A stretch of 64,000 nt of DNA from CALAGB01 sp963713965 (GTDB taxonomy: Bacteria > Chloroflexota > Chloroflexia > Thermomicrobiales > Thermomicrobiaceae), in contig OY970217.1 in NCBI GenBank assembly GCA_963713965.1, positions 2,232,001 to 2,296,000 of the forward strand. Reading direction: 5' to 3'. Positions within the stretch are counted from its first letter, which is position 1; each line of letters begins with the position of its first letter. A program made the translations under genes and the position numbers. The notes under the pieces are model-generated. The model did no database searches, was not told the DNA's origin, and saw nothing but the letters and a program-made list of their open reading frames with translations. Below, one piece after another: positions 1 through 8,259 of this stretch.

Positions 1-443
1 CGCGCGCCGCCGACGATTTCATCAACCTGGGCGAGATCGGCGTGCAAGGGACCAGGCACGCCGACGTACTCAAGCTGTGGCTGGCGCTGCAGCACGTCGG
101 CCGTCGCGGCTTCGGAGATCTGATCGATCACGGCTTCCGGCTGGCGTCGCGCGTTGCCCACGAGACCGAGCAGCGTCCCTTTCTTGAGCTGGCCAGCCAA
201 CCGGAGACGAACATCGTCTGCCTGCGCGGTTGCCCGGATTGGCTGCCGTCCGAGCAATGGAACGACTGGACCAGCGATCTGCAGCAATCGCTGCTGCGGG
301 AGGCGGTCATCTTCGTCTCGCTTCCGCTCTATCGTGGCAGTCGCTGGCTGCGCGTCATCCTGCTGAATCCGTTCACCGACGACGCCGTCATCGACCGCAT
401 GTTCCGCCACATCGACGAATTCGCCGACAGGACGAGGACATAG
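1..443 (+). CDS. PLP-dependent group II decarboxylase, C-terminal part (5' truncated by window edge)
   Basis: The frame is open from base 3 with no start inside the window, giving about 146 C-terminal residues. The segment reading GTRHADVLKLWLALQHVG matches the conserved stretch that follows the PLP lysine in fold-type I group II decarboxylases (aromatic amino acid, glutamate and diaminobutyrate decarboxylases). The PLP lysine itself lies off the left edge, so substrate cannot be judged. The remaining residues form the small C-terminal domain typical of the family. The stop codon abuts the ATG of the next gene, so the two are probably cotranscribed. The family call is firm; the substrate is unknown. 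Confidence 0.8.
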   Translation, partial: RAADDFINLGEIGVQGTRHADVLKLWLALQHVGRRGFGDLIDHGFRLASRVAHETEQRPFLELASQPETNIVCLRGCPDWLPSEQWNDWTSDLQQSLLREAVIFVSLPLYRGSRWLRVILLNPFTDDAVIDRMFRHIDEFADRTRT

Positions 444-1046
444 ATGGGCCCACCCGTGGACGCCATATTCTTCGACGATCAGGACGAGTTCCGGGAGTGG
501 CTACTGGAAAATCATGACCGGGAGACCGAACTGTGGGTCGGGATGTACAAGAAGAACTCCGGGCGGATCGGAATCGTCCATGGTGAAGCGGTCGATCAGG
601 GACTCTGCTTCGGCTGGATCGACGGGCGCGTCAGGAGCCTGGGTGAGATCAGCTATGCCATCCGCTTCACACCGCGCAAGCCGAACAGCATCTGGAGCCA
701 GGTCAACATCAAGCGCGTCGGCGAGCTCATCGAATTGGGAATGATGCACCCGTCGGGCCTGGCCACGTTCACCGGTCGCCGCCCTGATCGCGAGAAGATC
801 TACACCTACGAGATGGACCCGACCGATCTCACGGACGAATATAAGGAGACGCTGCAAGCCAACGAGGCAGCCTGGACTTTCTTCTCGGAGCAGGCGCCTT
901 CTTATCAGCGCACGGCGCGCCATTGGATCATGAGTGCCAAACAGGAGAAGACACGGGTGAAGCGGCTGAACGATCTGATCGAATCCTCAGCCAATGGCAA
1001 GCGCCTGCCCCAGTTCGTCAGTCCCGGAACTCGCAAACGGGAGTAG
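444..1046 (+). CDS. YdeI/OmpD-associated family protein
   Basis: A 200-residue soluble protein whose ATG directly follows the TAG of the upstream decarboxylase, suggesting translational coupling. The N-terminal half (FFDDQDEFREWLLENHD, then CFGWIDGRVR and RFTPRKPNSIWSQVN) carries the hallmark stretches of the YdeI/OmpD-associated family, sometimes annotated as bacteriocin-protection proteins. The C-terminal half is rich in charged and aromatic residues (WTFFSEQAP, then a basic tail). The biochemical role of this family is not established. No signal peptide or membrane segment is visible. Confidence 0.8.
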   Translation: MGPPVDAIFFDDQDEFREWLLENHDRETELWVGMYKKNSGRIGIVHGEAVDQGLCFGWIDGRVRSLGEISYAIRFTPRKPNSIWSQVNIKRVGELIELGMMHPSGLATFTGRRPDREKIYTYEMDPTDLTDEYKETLQANEAAWTFFSEQAPSYQRTARHWIMSAKQEKTRVKRLNDLIESSANGKRLPQFVSPGTRKRE

Positions 1047-1158
1047 GACGCGGCGGCAACTTTGCCGTTTGTCATCCCAGATAGATGACCAAGGCGCTGC
1101 GGGTCGTAGCCCCCGTTATTGTGTTTGGCGAGATAAACTGCCATGCGCGCCACGTTCG

Positions 1159-1207
1159 CCCGCGAGTTTACTCGCGGGCTACAAAGCCGAAGTCCACTCA
1201 AGGGACT
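1159..1207 (+). repeat. Left palindromic (REP-like) end of the IS200-type element
   Basis: Bases 1159-1178 form a perfect 9-bp stem with a TT loop (CCCGCGAGT / ACTCGCGGG). Bases 1190-1206 contain a second small palindrome, AGTCC-N7-GGACT. The whole block recurs as an imperfect reverse complement at 1671-1725, on the other side of the transposase gene. Such inverted palindromic ends are what REP-associated tyrosine transposases recognise. Confidence 0.7.
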
Positions 1208-1223
1208 ACCACAGGAGTCGGCC

Positions 1224-1640
1224 GTGCCGTGGTCTCGTCTCTTCTATCACCTGGTCTGGTCGACGGCGGGCCGGGAGCCGATCATCGACCAAGCCCGTGA
1301 GCAGATCATTCACGACCATATGAGAGCAGTTGCCAATCGCCACGGCATCATCGTGCACGCCATTGGCGGTACCGACGACCACGTCCATTTGGCCGTCTCG
1401 ATTCCCCCGACCCTCGCGGTGGCGACCGCGGTCCAGCGCATCAAGGGCGGGAGCTCCCGGGCGATCAATGAGGAGTTCATGCGCGAGTTTCGTTGGCAAG
1501 CCGAATATGGCGTCGACACCTTTTCGAAGCGACATCTTGGCGGCGTGGTGGGCTACATCTCCCATCAACGCCAGCATCACGCCGATGGATCGTTGTGGGC
1601 ATCGATCGAACCGCACGACCACGATGATGCAACGAAGTGA
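1224..1640 (+). mobile_element. IS200/REP-associated Y1 tyrosine transposase (TnpA-like)
   Basis: A 138-residue protein of the Y1_Tnp fold. I chose the GTG at 1224 because it follows ACAGGAG at 1211-1217 and begins PWSRLFYHLVWST, the usual N-terminus of the family. The HUH metal motif is present as DDHVHLAV, followed by the RIKGGSSRAINEEF helix; the likely nucleophilic Tyr lies in GYISHQRQHH. These enzymes nick and join single-stranded DNA at hairpins. The gene lies between inverted palindromic repeats, like a REP-associated (RAYT) transposase; no TnpB accompanies it. It appears intact. Confidence 0.85.
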
Positions 1641-1670
1641 CCATGCCCCCCATCGTAACAACCTCGTCAG

Positions 1671-1725
1671 TCCCTTGAGTGGACTTCGCATTTGTAGCGC
1701 TGCGACTTTAGTCCCGCGCGAACGT
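1671..1725 (-). repeat. Right palindromic (REP-like) end of the IS200-type element
   Basis: This block is an imperfect reverse complement of the left end. AGTCC-CTTGAGT-GGACTTCG is kept, followed by a decayed version of the long hairpin and the terminal CGAACG. Its stem is less perfect than that on the left side, so the element may no longer be excised efficiently. Confidence 0.65.
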
Positions 1726-1861
1726 GGTCGCGTCACTATCGCAACTTGTTCGCAATGTAATTCCCGCATGACCGCTGCTTACGTATCAATCTTATTCGGC
1801 AACTGCCATTCAACCCCCGCGCGGACGCAAGGCGATTACCGATCCACTTGGTCAATCCCCA

Positions 1862-2710
1862 TCACCCCAGCCTCTCCGCGAAGCTCAGGATATATCCGCT
1901 GATGTGGTCGTCGACCTCCTGGGGGTAGACGAGTCCGCTGTGTTGCTCGATCTCCTGACCGAGTCGCCGCACCAGCGTCATGCTCACCAGGAGCGCGCGC
2001 CAACTGTCGGCCGCATCGAAGTGGGCGAAGGCCTGCTGCAGCTCGGTCCAGGTCCGCTCATCCACCCACCGGTTGGCATCCGTCCCGATGTAGCGCACGT
2101 CGACCGGCTCGTCGTTCCGGGCGATGGCATGCCACTCCAGTAGCTTGAGCAGATCGCACTTCATGGTCCAGTCACGAAACTTGACCACCCACAGCTCGCT
2201 ACGGAGCAGGTATTTGGGAATGTGTGCCGCCTCGAACCAGAATTCCTCGACAACGGTCTGAAATTCCGCTTGATTTGGTAACGGCACCAACGGGAAAGTA
2301 CCCGTCGGCTCGGGCAGATCACGTGTCAAATCGGTCTTGTCAACCAGAACCTGATAGCCCCGCTCGTACAGGTCATCGAGCCGACCGACGTCGACCATGT
2401 CGAGCACGCGCCGCGAATCGGCCAGCGTGAAGTCGACCTTGTGGCCACCTTCGTAATAGACGAGACGCGTGGGGTAATCCTGATCCTGGAAGAGCGGCTG
2501 GTAGACCCAGAGCGGAGCGAATTGGCGTAGCCATGCGTCGTCTTCGGCGAACGGCTTATAATCGAGGAAGATCAGCTCCAGATCACGATCGGAGAGGCCG
2601 TCCTCGGCTTTGTCTCGCTGCGTTTGAGCGCCGGTCATGATCAAACACAGGACGCGATCTTCCCGTTCGGCCCACTCCACGATCTTGCGCAGCAGATGTT
2701 CCGGCTTCAC
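1862..2710 (-). CDS. Aminoglycoside 6-adenylyltransferase-like protein (ANT(6)/AadK family)
   Basis: A 282-residue protein; family members run about 285-300. The GTG at 2710 is preferred to an upstream ATG at 2818 because GAGAGG sits about 5 bases before it and the family homology starts there. The nucleotidyltransferase motif is visible as GLSDRDLELIFLD, followed by DAWLRQFAPLWVYQPLFQDQ and the HKVDFTLAD segment that matches the NKIDLTL stretch of AadE/AadK. Family members transfer AMP to the 6-hydroxyl of streptomycin. Chromosomal homologues in environmental bacteria may act on other substrates, so resistance is inferred, not shown. Confidence 0.85.
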   Translation of the reverse strand: MKPEHLLRKIVEWAEREDRVLCLIMTGAQTQRDKAEDGLSDRDLELIFLDYKPFAEDDAWLRQFAPLWVYQPLFQDQDYPTRLVYYEGGHKVDFTLADSRRVLDMVDVGRLDDLYERGYQVLVDKTDLTRDLPEPTGTFPLVPLPNQAEFQTVVEEFWFEAAHIPKYLLRSELWVVKFRDWTMKCDLLKLLEWHAIARNDEPVDVRYIGTDANRWVDERTWTELQQAFAHFDAADSWRALLVSMTLVRRLGQEIEQHSGLVYPQEVDDHISGYILSFAERLG

Positions 2711-2955
2711 GGCCGCCTCTCGATCCGCACGTCCACTCCCCGAACGTAGTGTACCGGCATCAAACCAACCAGGAGGTTGCGCTCTCGCAATCGCATCCGA
2801 CCTACGGCAATCTGTCACAAAATGCCGCCGGGCAGTGTCTGGTTAAAAGGGGCCGGTCGGCTTGACTCTCCTGTAAGGGGAGATCGTAGCCTCCAGAGAG
2901 TGGGCCAGAACGAGGTCTGCCAGTGACACGATATCTGACGCGAAAGGGTCGCCCA

Positions 2956-3375
2956 ATGTCGAACGTCATCTCGAAACTACACGCCGGTCTCTCGGTCCTC
3001 ACCTTACTCGCGGTGATCCTCCAGTTCTTCCTGGCTGGTCTGGGCGTCTTCGGCGCCGAGCCATACGACGCCCACGAGACCAACGGCTATCTGATCGCGG
3101 TGAGTGCGTTATTGTTGCTGATCTTGGGTCTTATCGGTCGACTCAATCGAGAACGCCTCGGAACGTCGGCGGGACTCCTGGTGCTGATGATCCTGCAGAT
3201 CGCGCTGATCGAGTCGAAGAAGCCCTGGATCGAAGCCTTCCACCCATTGGTGGCGCTGTTGATCCTGGGTGCCAGTTTCCAGCTGGCGCTGCGCGGCCGG
3301 GCCTCGTTGGGCGGTTCGCGCGATCGTGCGACACGCTCAGATGCTGGGGAACCTCGAGTATCGCCAGGCCGGTAG
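2956..3375 (+). CDS. DUF6220-like small membrane protein
   Basis: About 139 residues with four hydrophobic segments: residues ~7-30, 45-65, 75-88 and 97-115. A His in the first loop (DAHETNGYL) and another in FHPLVALL are characteristic of the DUF6220 family; they could bind haem or metal, but this is inference. The ATG at 2956 has AAAGGG about 8 bases upstream; a GTG at 2923 would add 11 residues. The C-terminal tail is polar and Arg-rich. Function unknown. Confidence 0.6.
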   Translation: MSNVISKLHAGLSVLTLLAVILQFFLAGLGVFGAEPYDAHETNGYLIAVSALLLLILGLIGRLNRERLGTSAGLLVLMILQIALIESKKPWIEAFHPLVALLILGASFQLALRGRASLGGSRDRATRSDAGEPRVSPGR

Positions 3376-3465
3376 CGGCGGGCAGGTTCGCTGAACTGCA
3401 CGACGACCGATTCGATATGCTGGGTGTAGCGGTCGGTCGTCAGCATGTTTCGGAGGATCCATCCT

Positions 3466-4266
3466 ATGACAACACCGCTCGACCATGCAACGCCAGGACC
3501 GTTGACTGGACGCATCGCGCTCGTCACGGGCGTCAGCAGACGCATTGGCATCGGCTTCGCTATCGCGCAACGACTTGCTCGTCAGGGCGCAGACGTCTTC
3601 GTCCACTCGTGGTCACCCTTCGACGCGACACAGCCGTGGGGCGCCGACGAAGGCGGCATCGAAGACATCCTCGCCGAATTGCGTGAGACCGGACGCCGCA
3701 TCGAACACTTCGCCGCCGACTTTCGGGATCCGTATGCACCGGAGCAAGTCGTACGCGCGGCCTTCGACGCGTTCGGTCATGTCGATATTTTGGTCGCCAA
3801 TCACGCCTACAGCACGATGGGAGCGCTTGAAGATCTGACGGCGGAACAGATTGACACGCACATGCAGGTCAACGTTCGAGGCACGCTACTGCTCATCAAG
3901 GAGTGGGTCACGCGACACGACGATTCTCGACGCGGCGGTCGAGTCATCCTGATGACTTCTGGCCAATATCGCGGAGCGATGCCGGAAGAACTGTCCTATG
4001 TTGCCTCGAAAGGGGCGCTGCAGCAGCTTACGCTGAGCCTTTCGGCCCATCTGGCTCCGCGGCACATCACGGTCAACACGGTCGATCCGGGAGCGACCGA
4101 CACTGGCTACGCCGATGACGCCCTGCGCGAGCGGATCGTCGATTTCGAGCCGATGGGACGCTGGGGTGAGCCTGACGACGCGGCGCGACTCATTGCCTGG
4201 CTCTGTGGCGACGATGCCCGCTGGATCACCGGTCAGGTCATCGCCTCAACCGGCGGAGGTCCATAA
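3466..4266 (+). CDS. SDR family oxidoreductase (FabG-like)
   Basis: A 266-residue classical short-chain dehydrogenase. The ATG at 3466 follows CGGAGG; an upstream ATG at 3445 has no Shine-Dalgarno. The nucleotide-binding glycine motif is TGVSRRIGIG near residue 21, the NNAG-type motif is NHAYS, and the catalytic Ser (MTSGQ) and Tyr-x3-Lys (YVASK) are present. The C-terminal TGQVIASTGG is the usual end of 3-oxoacyl-reductase-like SDRs. It should reduce a keto group with NAD(P)H. The physiological substrate cannot be told from the sequence or neighbours. Confidence 0.88.
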   Translation: MTTPLDHATPGPLTGRIALVTGVSRRIGIGFAIAQRLARQGADVFVHSWSPFDATQPWGADEGGIEDILAELRETGRRIEHFAADFRDPYAPEQVVRAAFDAFGHVDILVANHAYSTMGALEDLTAEQIDTHMQVNVRGTLLLIKEWVTRHDDSRRGGRVILMTSGQYRGAMPEELSYVASKGALQQLTLSLSAHLAPRHITVNTVDPGATDTGYADDALRERIVDFEPMGRWGEPDDAARLIAWLCGDDARWITGQVIASTGGGP

Positions 4267-4305
4267 TACGGCCATCGCAGCGAGATGAATGATGTGTGGG
4301 TGCGA

Positions 4306-4899
4306 TCATCGCGGGCTAACGAGTACCACGGTTGCGTCGTCGTGCGTCCGGCCCCAACGCTCGAGGAACTCAGCCGGCCAATTGCTCGATTCCGCTTCCT
4401 CCTGAAGCTCGTCGCGCACATTGAATCGATCCCGGACGCCATCGGTAAACAGAAGCAATTGCCAGGGTTCTTGAAGTGGAATGACGACTGAGCGGATGGT
4501 CGGCAGCTTCGTGCCGACGATGCCCCGGTCGCTCAGAAGGCGAGTGGTCACTCCCTCGTCACCGATACGTATTAGTCCATCGGTGTTCCCAACCCCAGCG
4601 TACGCAACCGAGCTATCCCGCAGGTCGATATTAGCCACGCCCATGACGACGCCGCGCGTTCCACTCAACGCCAAATTACAACGCCTGATGACCTCGGCGG
4701 GTTGGACCGGCCCCAACGACTTCAGCGTTTGCAGGGCGACATCTGTTGCGCTCGCGGCATATGGTCCGTGTCCGAGACCATCGATGAGCGAGACGCGACA
4801 TAGACCGGGGAAATGAGAAACCGACCAGGCATCACCGTTCTCAGTCTCGGCGTAGTGAGGGCGGCTCCCCGCGACGATTTTCAAGGGGCAGGTTTCCAT
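4306..4899 (-). CDS. rsbX: RsbX-like SpoIIE/PP2C serine phosphatase of the stressosome operon
   Basis: A 197-residue protein made of one SpoIIE-type PP2C domain. Acidic metal-binding positions are visible in NGDAW, in SLIDGLGHG near residue 40, in LLLFTDGVRD and in the C-terminal HDDATVVLV. The length and lack of extra domains match RsbX, which removes phosphate from RsbR and RsbS to reset the stressosome. It is the last gene of the operon; its start overlaps the end of the second RsbT-like gene by 19 bases, implying coupled translation. No sigma factor or RsbV/RsbW lies next to it, so the output is unclear. Confidence 0.8.
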   Translation of the reverse strand: METCPLKIVAGSRPHYAETENGDAWSVSHFPGLCRVSLIDGLGHGPYAASATDVALQTLKSLGPVQPAEVIRRCNLALSGTRGVVMGVANIDLRDSSVAYAGVGNTDGLIRIGDEGVTTRLLSDRGIVGTKLPTIRSVVIPLQEPWQLLLFTDGVRDRFNVRDELQEEAESSNWPAEFLERWGRTHDDATVVLVSPR

Positions 4900-5350
4900 T
4901 TGTGCGCCACAATCGAGGTTCCGGCGGGACTGCTTTCGATTTTCGACTCGTCCATCAGACGCCGAGCGATCGGCAGACCACTTCCGAGTGATTTGCCAGT
5001 GCTGTAGCCATCCATGAGCGCGAGTTCGACGTCGTCGATTCCGGGGCCTGCGTCCAGACTCTCAATCCGCATTCCGAATCGTCCAGCGCAACTCACCAGC
5101 GAGAATGTCATCGATCCGTCGATGGCGTACCGCAACAGATTGGTCGCAAGTTCCGAGACCGCCACCACGATGTCGTCGGTTTGATCCGCGCTGAACCCAC
5201 CGTCGAGCGCGAGCGCGCGAGCGCGCGAGCACCGCGCCGGGCAATCTCCACGTCGACGGGCTGAGCGATCGCCAGGCGAATCAGCGACTCAGCGGGTTCC
5301 TCGGCGAAGCCACTTTCGAATGGTGATGGTGGTTCCGCGGCCAAGTTCAC
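4881..5350 (-). pseudogene. Second RsbT-like kinase gene, frameshifted at an 8-bp tandem repeat
   Basis: Two overlapping reading frames together encode one RsbT-type HATPase. The 5' frame gives the N-terminus through RRGARALA. The 3' frame, from about 5200 down to 4881, gives VAVSELATNLLRYA (N box) and DAGPGIDD plus GSGLPIARRLMDE (ATP lid). The break lies in a tandem (GAGCGCGC)2 at 5211-5226 on the plus strand. Deleting one octamer restores a frame that aligns without gaps to the neighbouring RsbT across the 29 residues before SEL. The start is unclear: the ATG at 5350 overlaps the upstream gene by 62 bases, and a nearer non-ATG start is possible. It could be phase-variable, a pseudogene or an assembly error. 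Confidence 0.75.
5205..5229. repeat. 8-bp tandem repeat (GAGCGCGC) causing the RsbT2 frameshift
   Basis: Reading the plus strand, GAGCGC at 5205 is followed by GAGCGCGC twice (5211-5218, 5219-5226) and then GAG. One unit more or less changes the frame by two, so slipped-strand replication would switch the gene between open and closed. In the given sequence it is closed. Confidence 0.85.
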
Positions 5351-5723
5351 TCTCTATTTCCATTTCGTCCATGAGACGGCGAGTGCCGGACAGGCCAAGG
5401 CCAAGTCCGCGTCCGGAGGAATAGCCTGCCTGGAGAACGAGATCGACGTCCGCGATTCCAGGTCCGCTATCGGTTACGACGATTTCGATACCGTCACGGT
5501 CCGAGACGTTGCGCGCGACGCGAATATCCACCTCGCCCCGGCCGTTGTCCGCGTAGCGCAGCACGTTCCGGGTCAATTCCGAAACGGCGGTTGCGATGCG
5601 ACTCTGATCGACGATCCCAAAACCGAGGTGTTGAGCGATCGCACGTGCCTCAGCACGCGCCGTCACCAGGTCTTGCTCGTTGCTTACGGTCAAAGTCAAA
5701 TCGGTGAATTCGTTCACGCTCAC
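5289..5723 (-). CDS. rsbT: RsbT-like serine kinase (HATPase anti-sigma regulatory type)
   Basis: A 144-residue GHKL kinase. The N box is AVSELTRNVLRYA, the G1 box VTDSGPGIADVD, and the lid GLGLGLSGTRRLMDE; the C-terminus GTTITIRKW is RsbT-like. In Bacillus, RsbT is held by the RsbR/RsbS stressosome, phosphorylates both on stress and then binds the N-terminal domain of RsbU. That very domain occurs here on the histidine kinase encoded first in the operon. The start is GTG at 5723, 18 bases after rsbS, with a weak Shine-Dalgarno. The gene appears intact, unlike its paralogue next door. Confidence 0.88.
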   Translation of the reverse strand: MSVNEFTDLTLTVSNEQDLVTARAEARAIAQHLGFGIVDQSRIATAVSELTRNVLRYADNGRGEVDIRVARNVSDRDGIEIVVTDSGPGIADVDLVLQAGYSSGRGLGLGLSGTRRLMDEMEIESELGRGTTITIRKWLRRGTR

Positions 5724-5741
5724 GGCACCGCTCGACGGAGA

Positions 5742-6104
5742 CTATCCACGTTTGGTCATCCGGTTGAGCATCTTCAGTCCACGCTCCGCGTTCAACGCCG
5801 TGTGCACTCCGTTGAGCTCCAATCCAAGTTCGACGAGCGTCATGGCAACCGCCGGTTGAATTCCGGCGACGACCGTTTCGGCTCCGAGTAGACGTGCGCC
5901 GAGCGCGATCTCATGCAGGGTTCGTCCGAGAAACGAGTCAATGAGCTGCATAAGACTGACGTCCAGGAGGACTCCGCTCGCCCCCGACTGCTCGATGAGA
6001 GTGGTCAATTCTTCTTGAAGCTGCGTGGCGTCTCGATCGGTGAGTTCATCCTGAACGCTCGCAATAAGCACACCGTCGACGCGAATGATGGGCACCCGAC
6101 CCAT
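5742..6104 (-). CDS. rsbS: RsbS-like STAS stressosome scaffold protein
   Basis: A 120-residue single STAS domain. The phosphorylatable Ser of RsbS is present in the LIDSFLGR context, about residue 57, and the family end AERGLKMLNR is kept. RsbS forms the stressosome core with RsbR and captures RsbT. Its ATG immediately follows the TAG of rsbR, so translation is coupled. Intact and of normal length. Confidence 0.9.
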   Translation of the reverse strand: MGRVPIIRVDGVLIASVQDELTDRDATQLQEELTTLIEQSGASGVLLDVSLMQLIDSFLGRTLHEIALGARLLGAETVVAGIQPAVAMTLVELGLELNGVHTALNAERGLKMLNRMTKRG

Positions 6105-6596
6105 CTACGACCCCGACTTATCAGACTGATGGCCGCCGAATGCTGCACCGCCACGACGCACAACATCCAGACCAAGGCGGTCGAATGCGAGCCGTAACCC
6201 CTGTGCCATGGTGGTTCGGGTAATGACTCCACTCAGGTCAAGTCCGAGATGCACCATGGTCATGGCGGTACGTGCCGAGAGACCGACAATGAGAACCTCG
6301 GCGCCGAGTAGACGCGCGGCCGAGACCGTTTCGAGCAGGTGCTTTGCCAGCGCCGTGTCGATGACTGGCACTCCAGTGATGTCCAGGATGACGATTTCGG
6401 CACCCGTATCGACGATACGCTGCAGCAGCGCCTCATTCATCTCTTGCGCCCTGGCGGTATCTATCGTTCCCACGATCGGCATGGCCAGAACGCCGTCCCA
6501 AATCTGGATGATTGGCGTCTGTAGCTCCTGGATCGTCAGGCGCTGCTCGTCGATCGTTCGCGTCCGTTCATCGCTGGCCTCTGTGCGTCCAGTCAC
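6105..6596 (-). CDS. RsbR-like STAS protein (short N-terminus)
   Basis: About 163 residues. The start is uncertain: the GTG at 6596 has GAGAGGAG ten bases upstream, while a TTG at 6620 directly follows the kinase stop. The C-terminal STAS domain holds both Thr positions phosphorylated by RsbT in RsbR proteins, in DITGVPVIDT and in ARTAMTMVHLG. The N-terminal region is only about 35 residues and predicted helical (EQRLTIQELQTP), so the globin-like sensor of Bacillus RsbRA is missing. The sensing function may therefore lie elsewhere, perhaps in the kinase encoded just upstream. Confidence 0.85.
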   Translation of the reverse strand: MTGRTEASDERTRTIDEQRLTIQELQTPIIQIWDGVLAMPIVGTIDTARAQEMNEALLQRIVDTGAEIVILDITGVPVIDTALAKHLLETVSAARLLGAEVLIVGLSARTAMTMVHLGLDLSGVITRTTMAQGLRLAFDRLGLDVVRRGGAAFGGHQSDKSGS

Positions 6597-6620
6597 GCCT
6601 GGCACGCTCCTCTCACACAA

Positions 6621-7670
6621 CTACGACTCTTCGATGGGGAAGATCACCCGAAAGCGACTCCCGTCTCCAGGCACGCTCTCGAGCTCCAGCCGGCCATTGT
6701 GCGACGTCACGAACTGCTGCACGAGCGTCAGGCCAAGCCCGAGTCCTTGAGAGTTGGCGCGACGGGCGTCTGGACTCCGATAGAACTTGTCGAAGATCCG
6801 CTGCTGGACCTCGGGAGGCATCCCCATCCCACTGTCCTTGACGTCAACCCACACTTCGCGCTCGTCACATTCACATCGCACGGCTACCGAGCCTCCAGCG
6901 GGAGTGTAGCGAATGGCGTTGGAGAGGAGATTGCCGACGATGCTCAGCAGCGCGCCTTCGTTGGCGATGATCTGAATGTTTGGAGGATCGCCGTCGAGGA
7001 ACAGGTCGACACCGTTCGCTCTCGCGCTGGGCTGTGCCCAATCGCATGCTTTCGAGAGGATGGTGGAAAGCTGGAGTGGCTCGCGGTCCAGATCGATGGG
7101 CTCTCCGCGGCTTACCTGCACCAGGTCAGCAGTCATTCGGGTAAGGCGATCGAGCGCCTCCTGCGTCGAACCCAGCAGTGGACTGAGTGCCTCAGTCCGG
7201 CCACTTCGGATGGCACGCATCGCTAACTCGAGGTGCCCTCTCGCCGCCGTCAATGGCGTTCCAAGCTCGTGCGCGATGCTCGCAAGAATCTCCGACTTCT
7301 CTTGCTCAATCCGCTCCGCTTCCATCGCCCGCTCCTGCTCGAACTGGGCGCGCGCCTCCGCCTCGCGAATCGATTCGTAGAGCTTGAGCTCCAGATATTC
7401 CTTGTATTTCACGCCGTAGGTGATCATCACATCGAGCAGAAACTGATGCGCATTGCCGACCGCATGAGGCTGCGAACGGGGAGACAACTGCGGCAGAATC
7501 GACTCGAGTCCTTCGAAGTGCAGCGCGATGATGTCATCAGGGCCGAGGCCAGACTCGACGAAGTACTGGCTCAACAGCGACGCTTGAAAGAGAGCGTGCT
7601 CACTCTTTGAATTGAGGTAGTCTTCCAATGCGGCCAGGTATGAATCGGTTGCCGCTTCATGAGACTCCAT
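6621..7670 (-). CDS. Histidine kinase with RsbU-like N-terminal domain
   Basis: A 349-residue soluble kinase starting at the ATG at 7670, behind GGAGATAGGT. Residues ~8-90 resemble the RsbU N-terminal domain (YLAALEDYLN, ALFQASLLSQYFVESG, GLGPDDIIALHFEGL), the surface bound by RsbT. Residues ~95-126 are a charged coiled coil. HisKA follows with SIAHELGTPL (His134), then HATPase_c with NLLSNAIRYTP, DSGMGMPPEV and GLGLGLTLVQQF. In Bacillus the same N-terminal domain is joined to a PP2C phosphatase, so this places a two-component kinase where RsbU would sit. No response regulator is adjacent. It is the first gene of the stressosome operon. Confidence 0.85.
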   Translation of the reverse strand: MESHEAATDSYLAALEDYLNSKSEHALFQASLLSQYFVESGLGPDDIIALHFEGLESILPQLSPRSQPHAVGNAHQFLLDVMITYGVKYKEYLELKLYESIREAEARAQFEQERAMEAERIEQEKSEILASIAHELGTPLTAARGHLELAMRAIRSGRTEALSPLLGSTQEALDRLTRMTADLVQVSRGEPIDLDREPLQLSTILSKACDWAQPSARANGVDLFLDGDPPNIQIIANEGALLSIVGNLLSNAIRYTPAGGSVAVRCECDEREVWVDVKDSGMGMPPEVQQRIFDKFYRSPDARRANSQGLGLGLTLVQQFVTSHNGRLELESVPGDGSRFRVIFPIEES

Positions 7671-8259
7671 ACCTATCTCCACTCGCACTGATATTGTCAA
7701 GCATGCGCAGATAACCAAGCGGTCGCAACCGCTCGCGAGATCGCAATGGCATGTGGGCGGCAGGTGCGTTCCGGAGGAGGGGGATGTCGAGAGGCGCGTC
7801 CACCTCATCCCCGGTGCTGATGCGAACGACTGAGTTCACCGGTGCCGAGTTTCGGTATTTGCGAACCGGATCACGACACATGTAGCTTTTCTGTCCCTCT
7901 CTAGATCGATTATGACACCTCGGCAACCGAATTGGAAGCATTGCGTACGTTGCGTATTCGCTTCGGTTGATCTTTGGCCCGCTCGTGGGAAGAGAAGCAC
8001 TGCCGAAATGGAGTGTCATTGAGGTCAGCGAGGTGCAAGCATTCCCAGCCTTCAGCGGATCCCCACCGCTGAGTACTTTCAACCATCTTCAAGCAAGTAC
8101 TTTGCCGAGATGACGTCATCCACATCCTTTCCGGCAGGTGATGGGTGCGAGAATGAGCGGCATCGCCGTCAATCGACGAATTCGCCCTGCGAACGATTGG
8201 CATCGACAATGTGAGCGGACGGAAGATCCTGGCGGACGCGGTGACATGCGAGGGATCGA
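7671..8259. other. Intergenic region between the divergent stressosome operon and a small gene
   Basis: No convincing gene in 589 bases; open frames here lack ribosome sites and family features. A small hairpin, AGCGGT-CGCA-ACCGCT, lies near 7719-7734. On the minus strand a TTGACA-like hexamer lies about 25 bases before the kinase start, but I see no good -10 partner. The operon promoter is expected in this interval. Confidence 0.4.

Noticed and set aside
5062..5350. The two frames at the RsbT2 locus as separate genes
   Set aside because: Each has only half of a GHKL kinase, and the halves join exactly when one octamer is removed.
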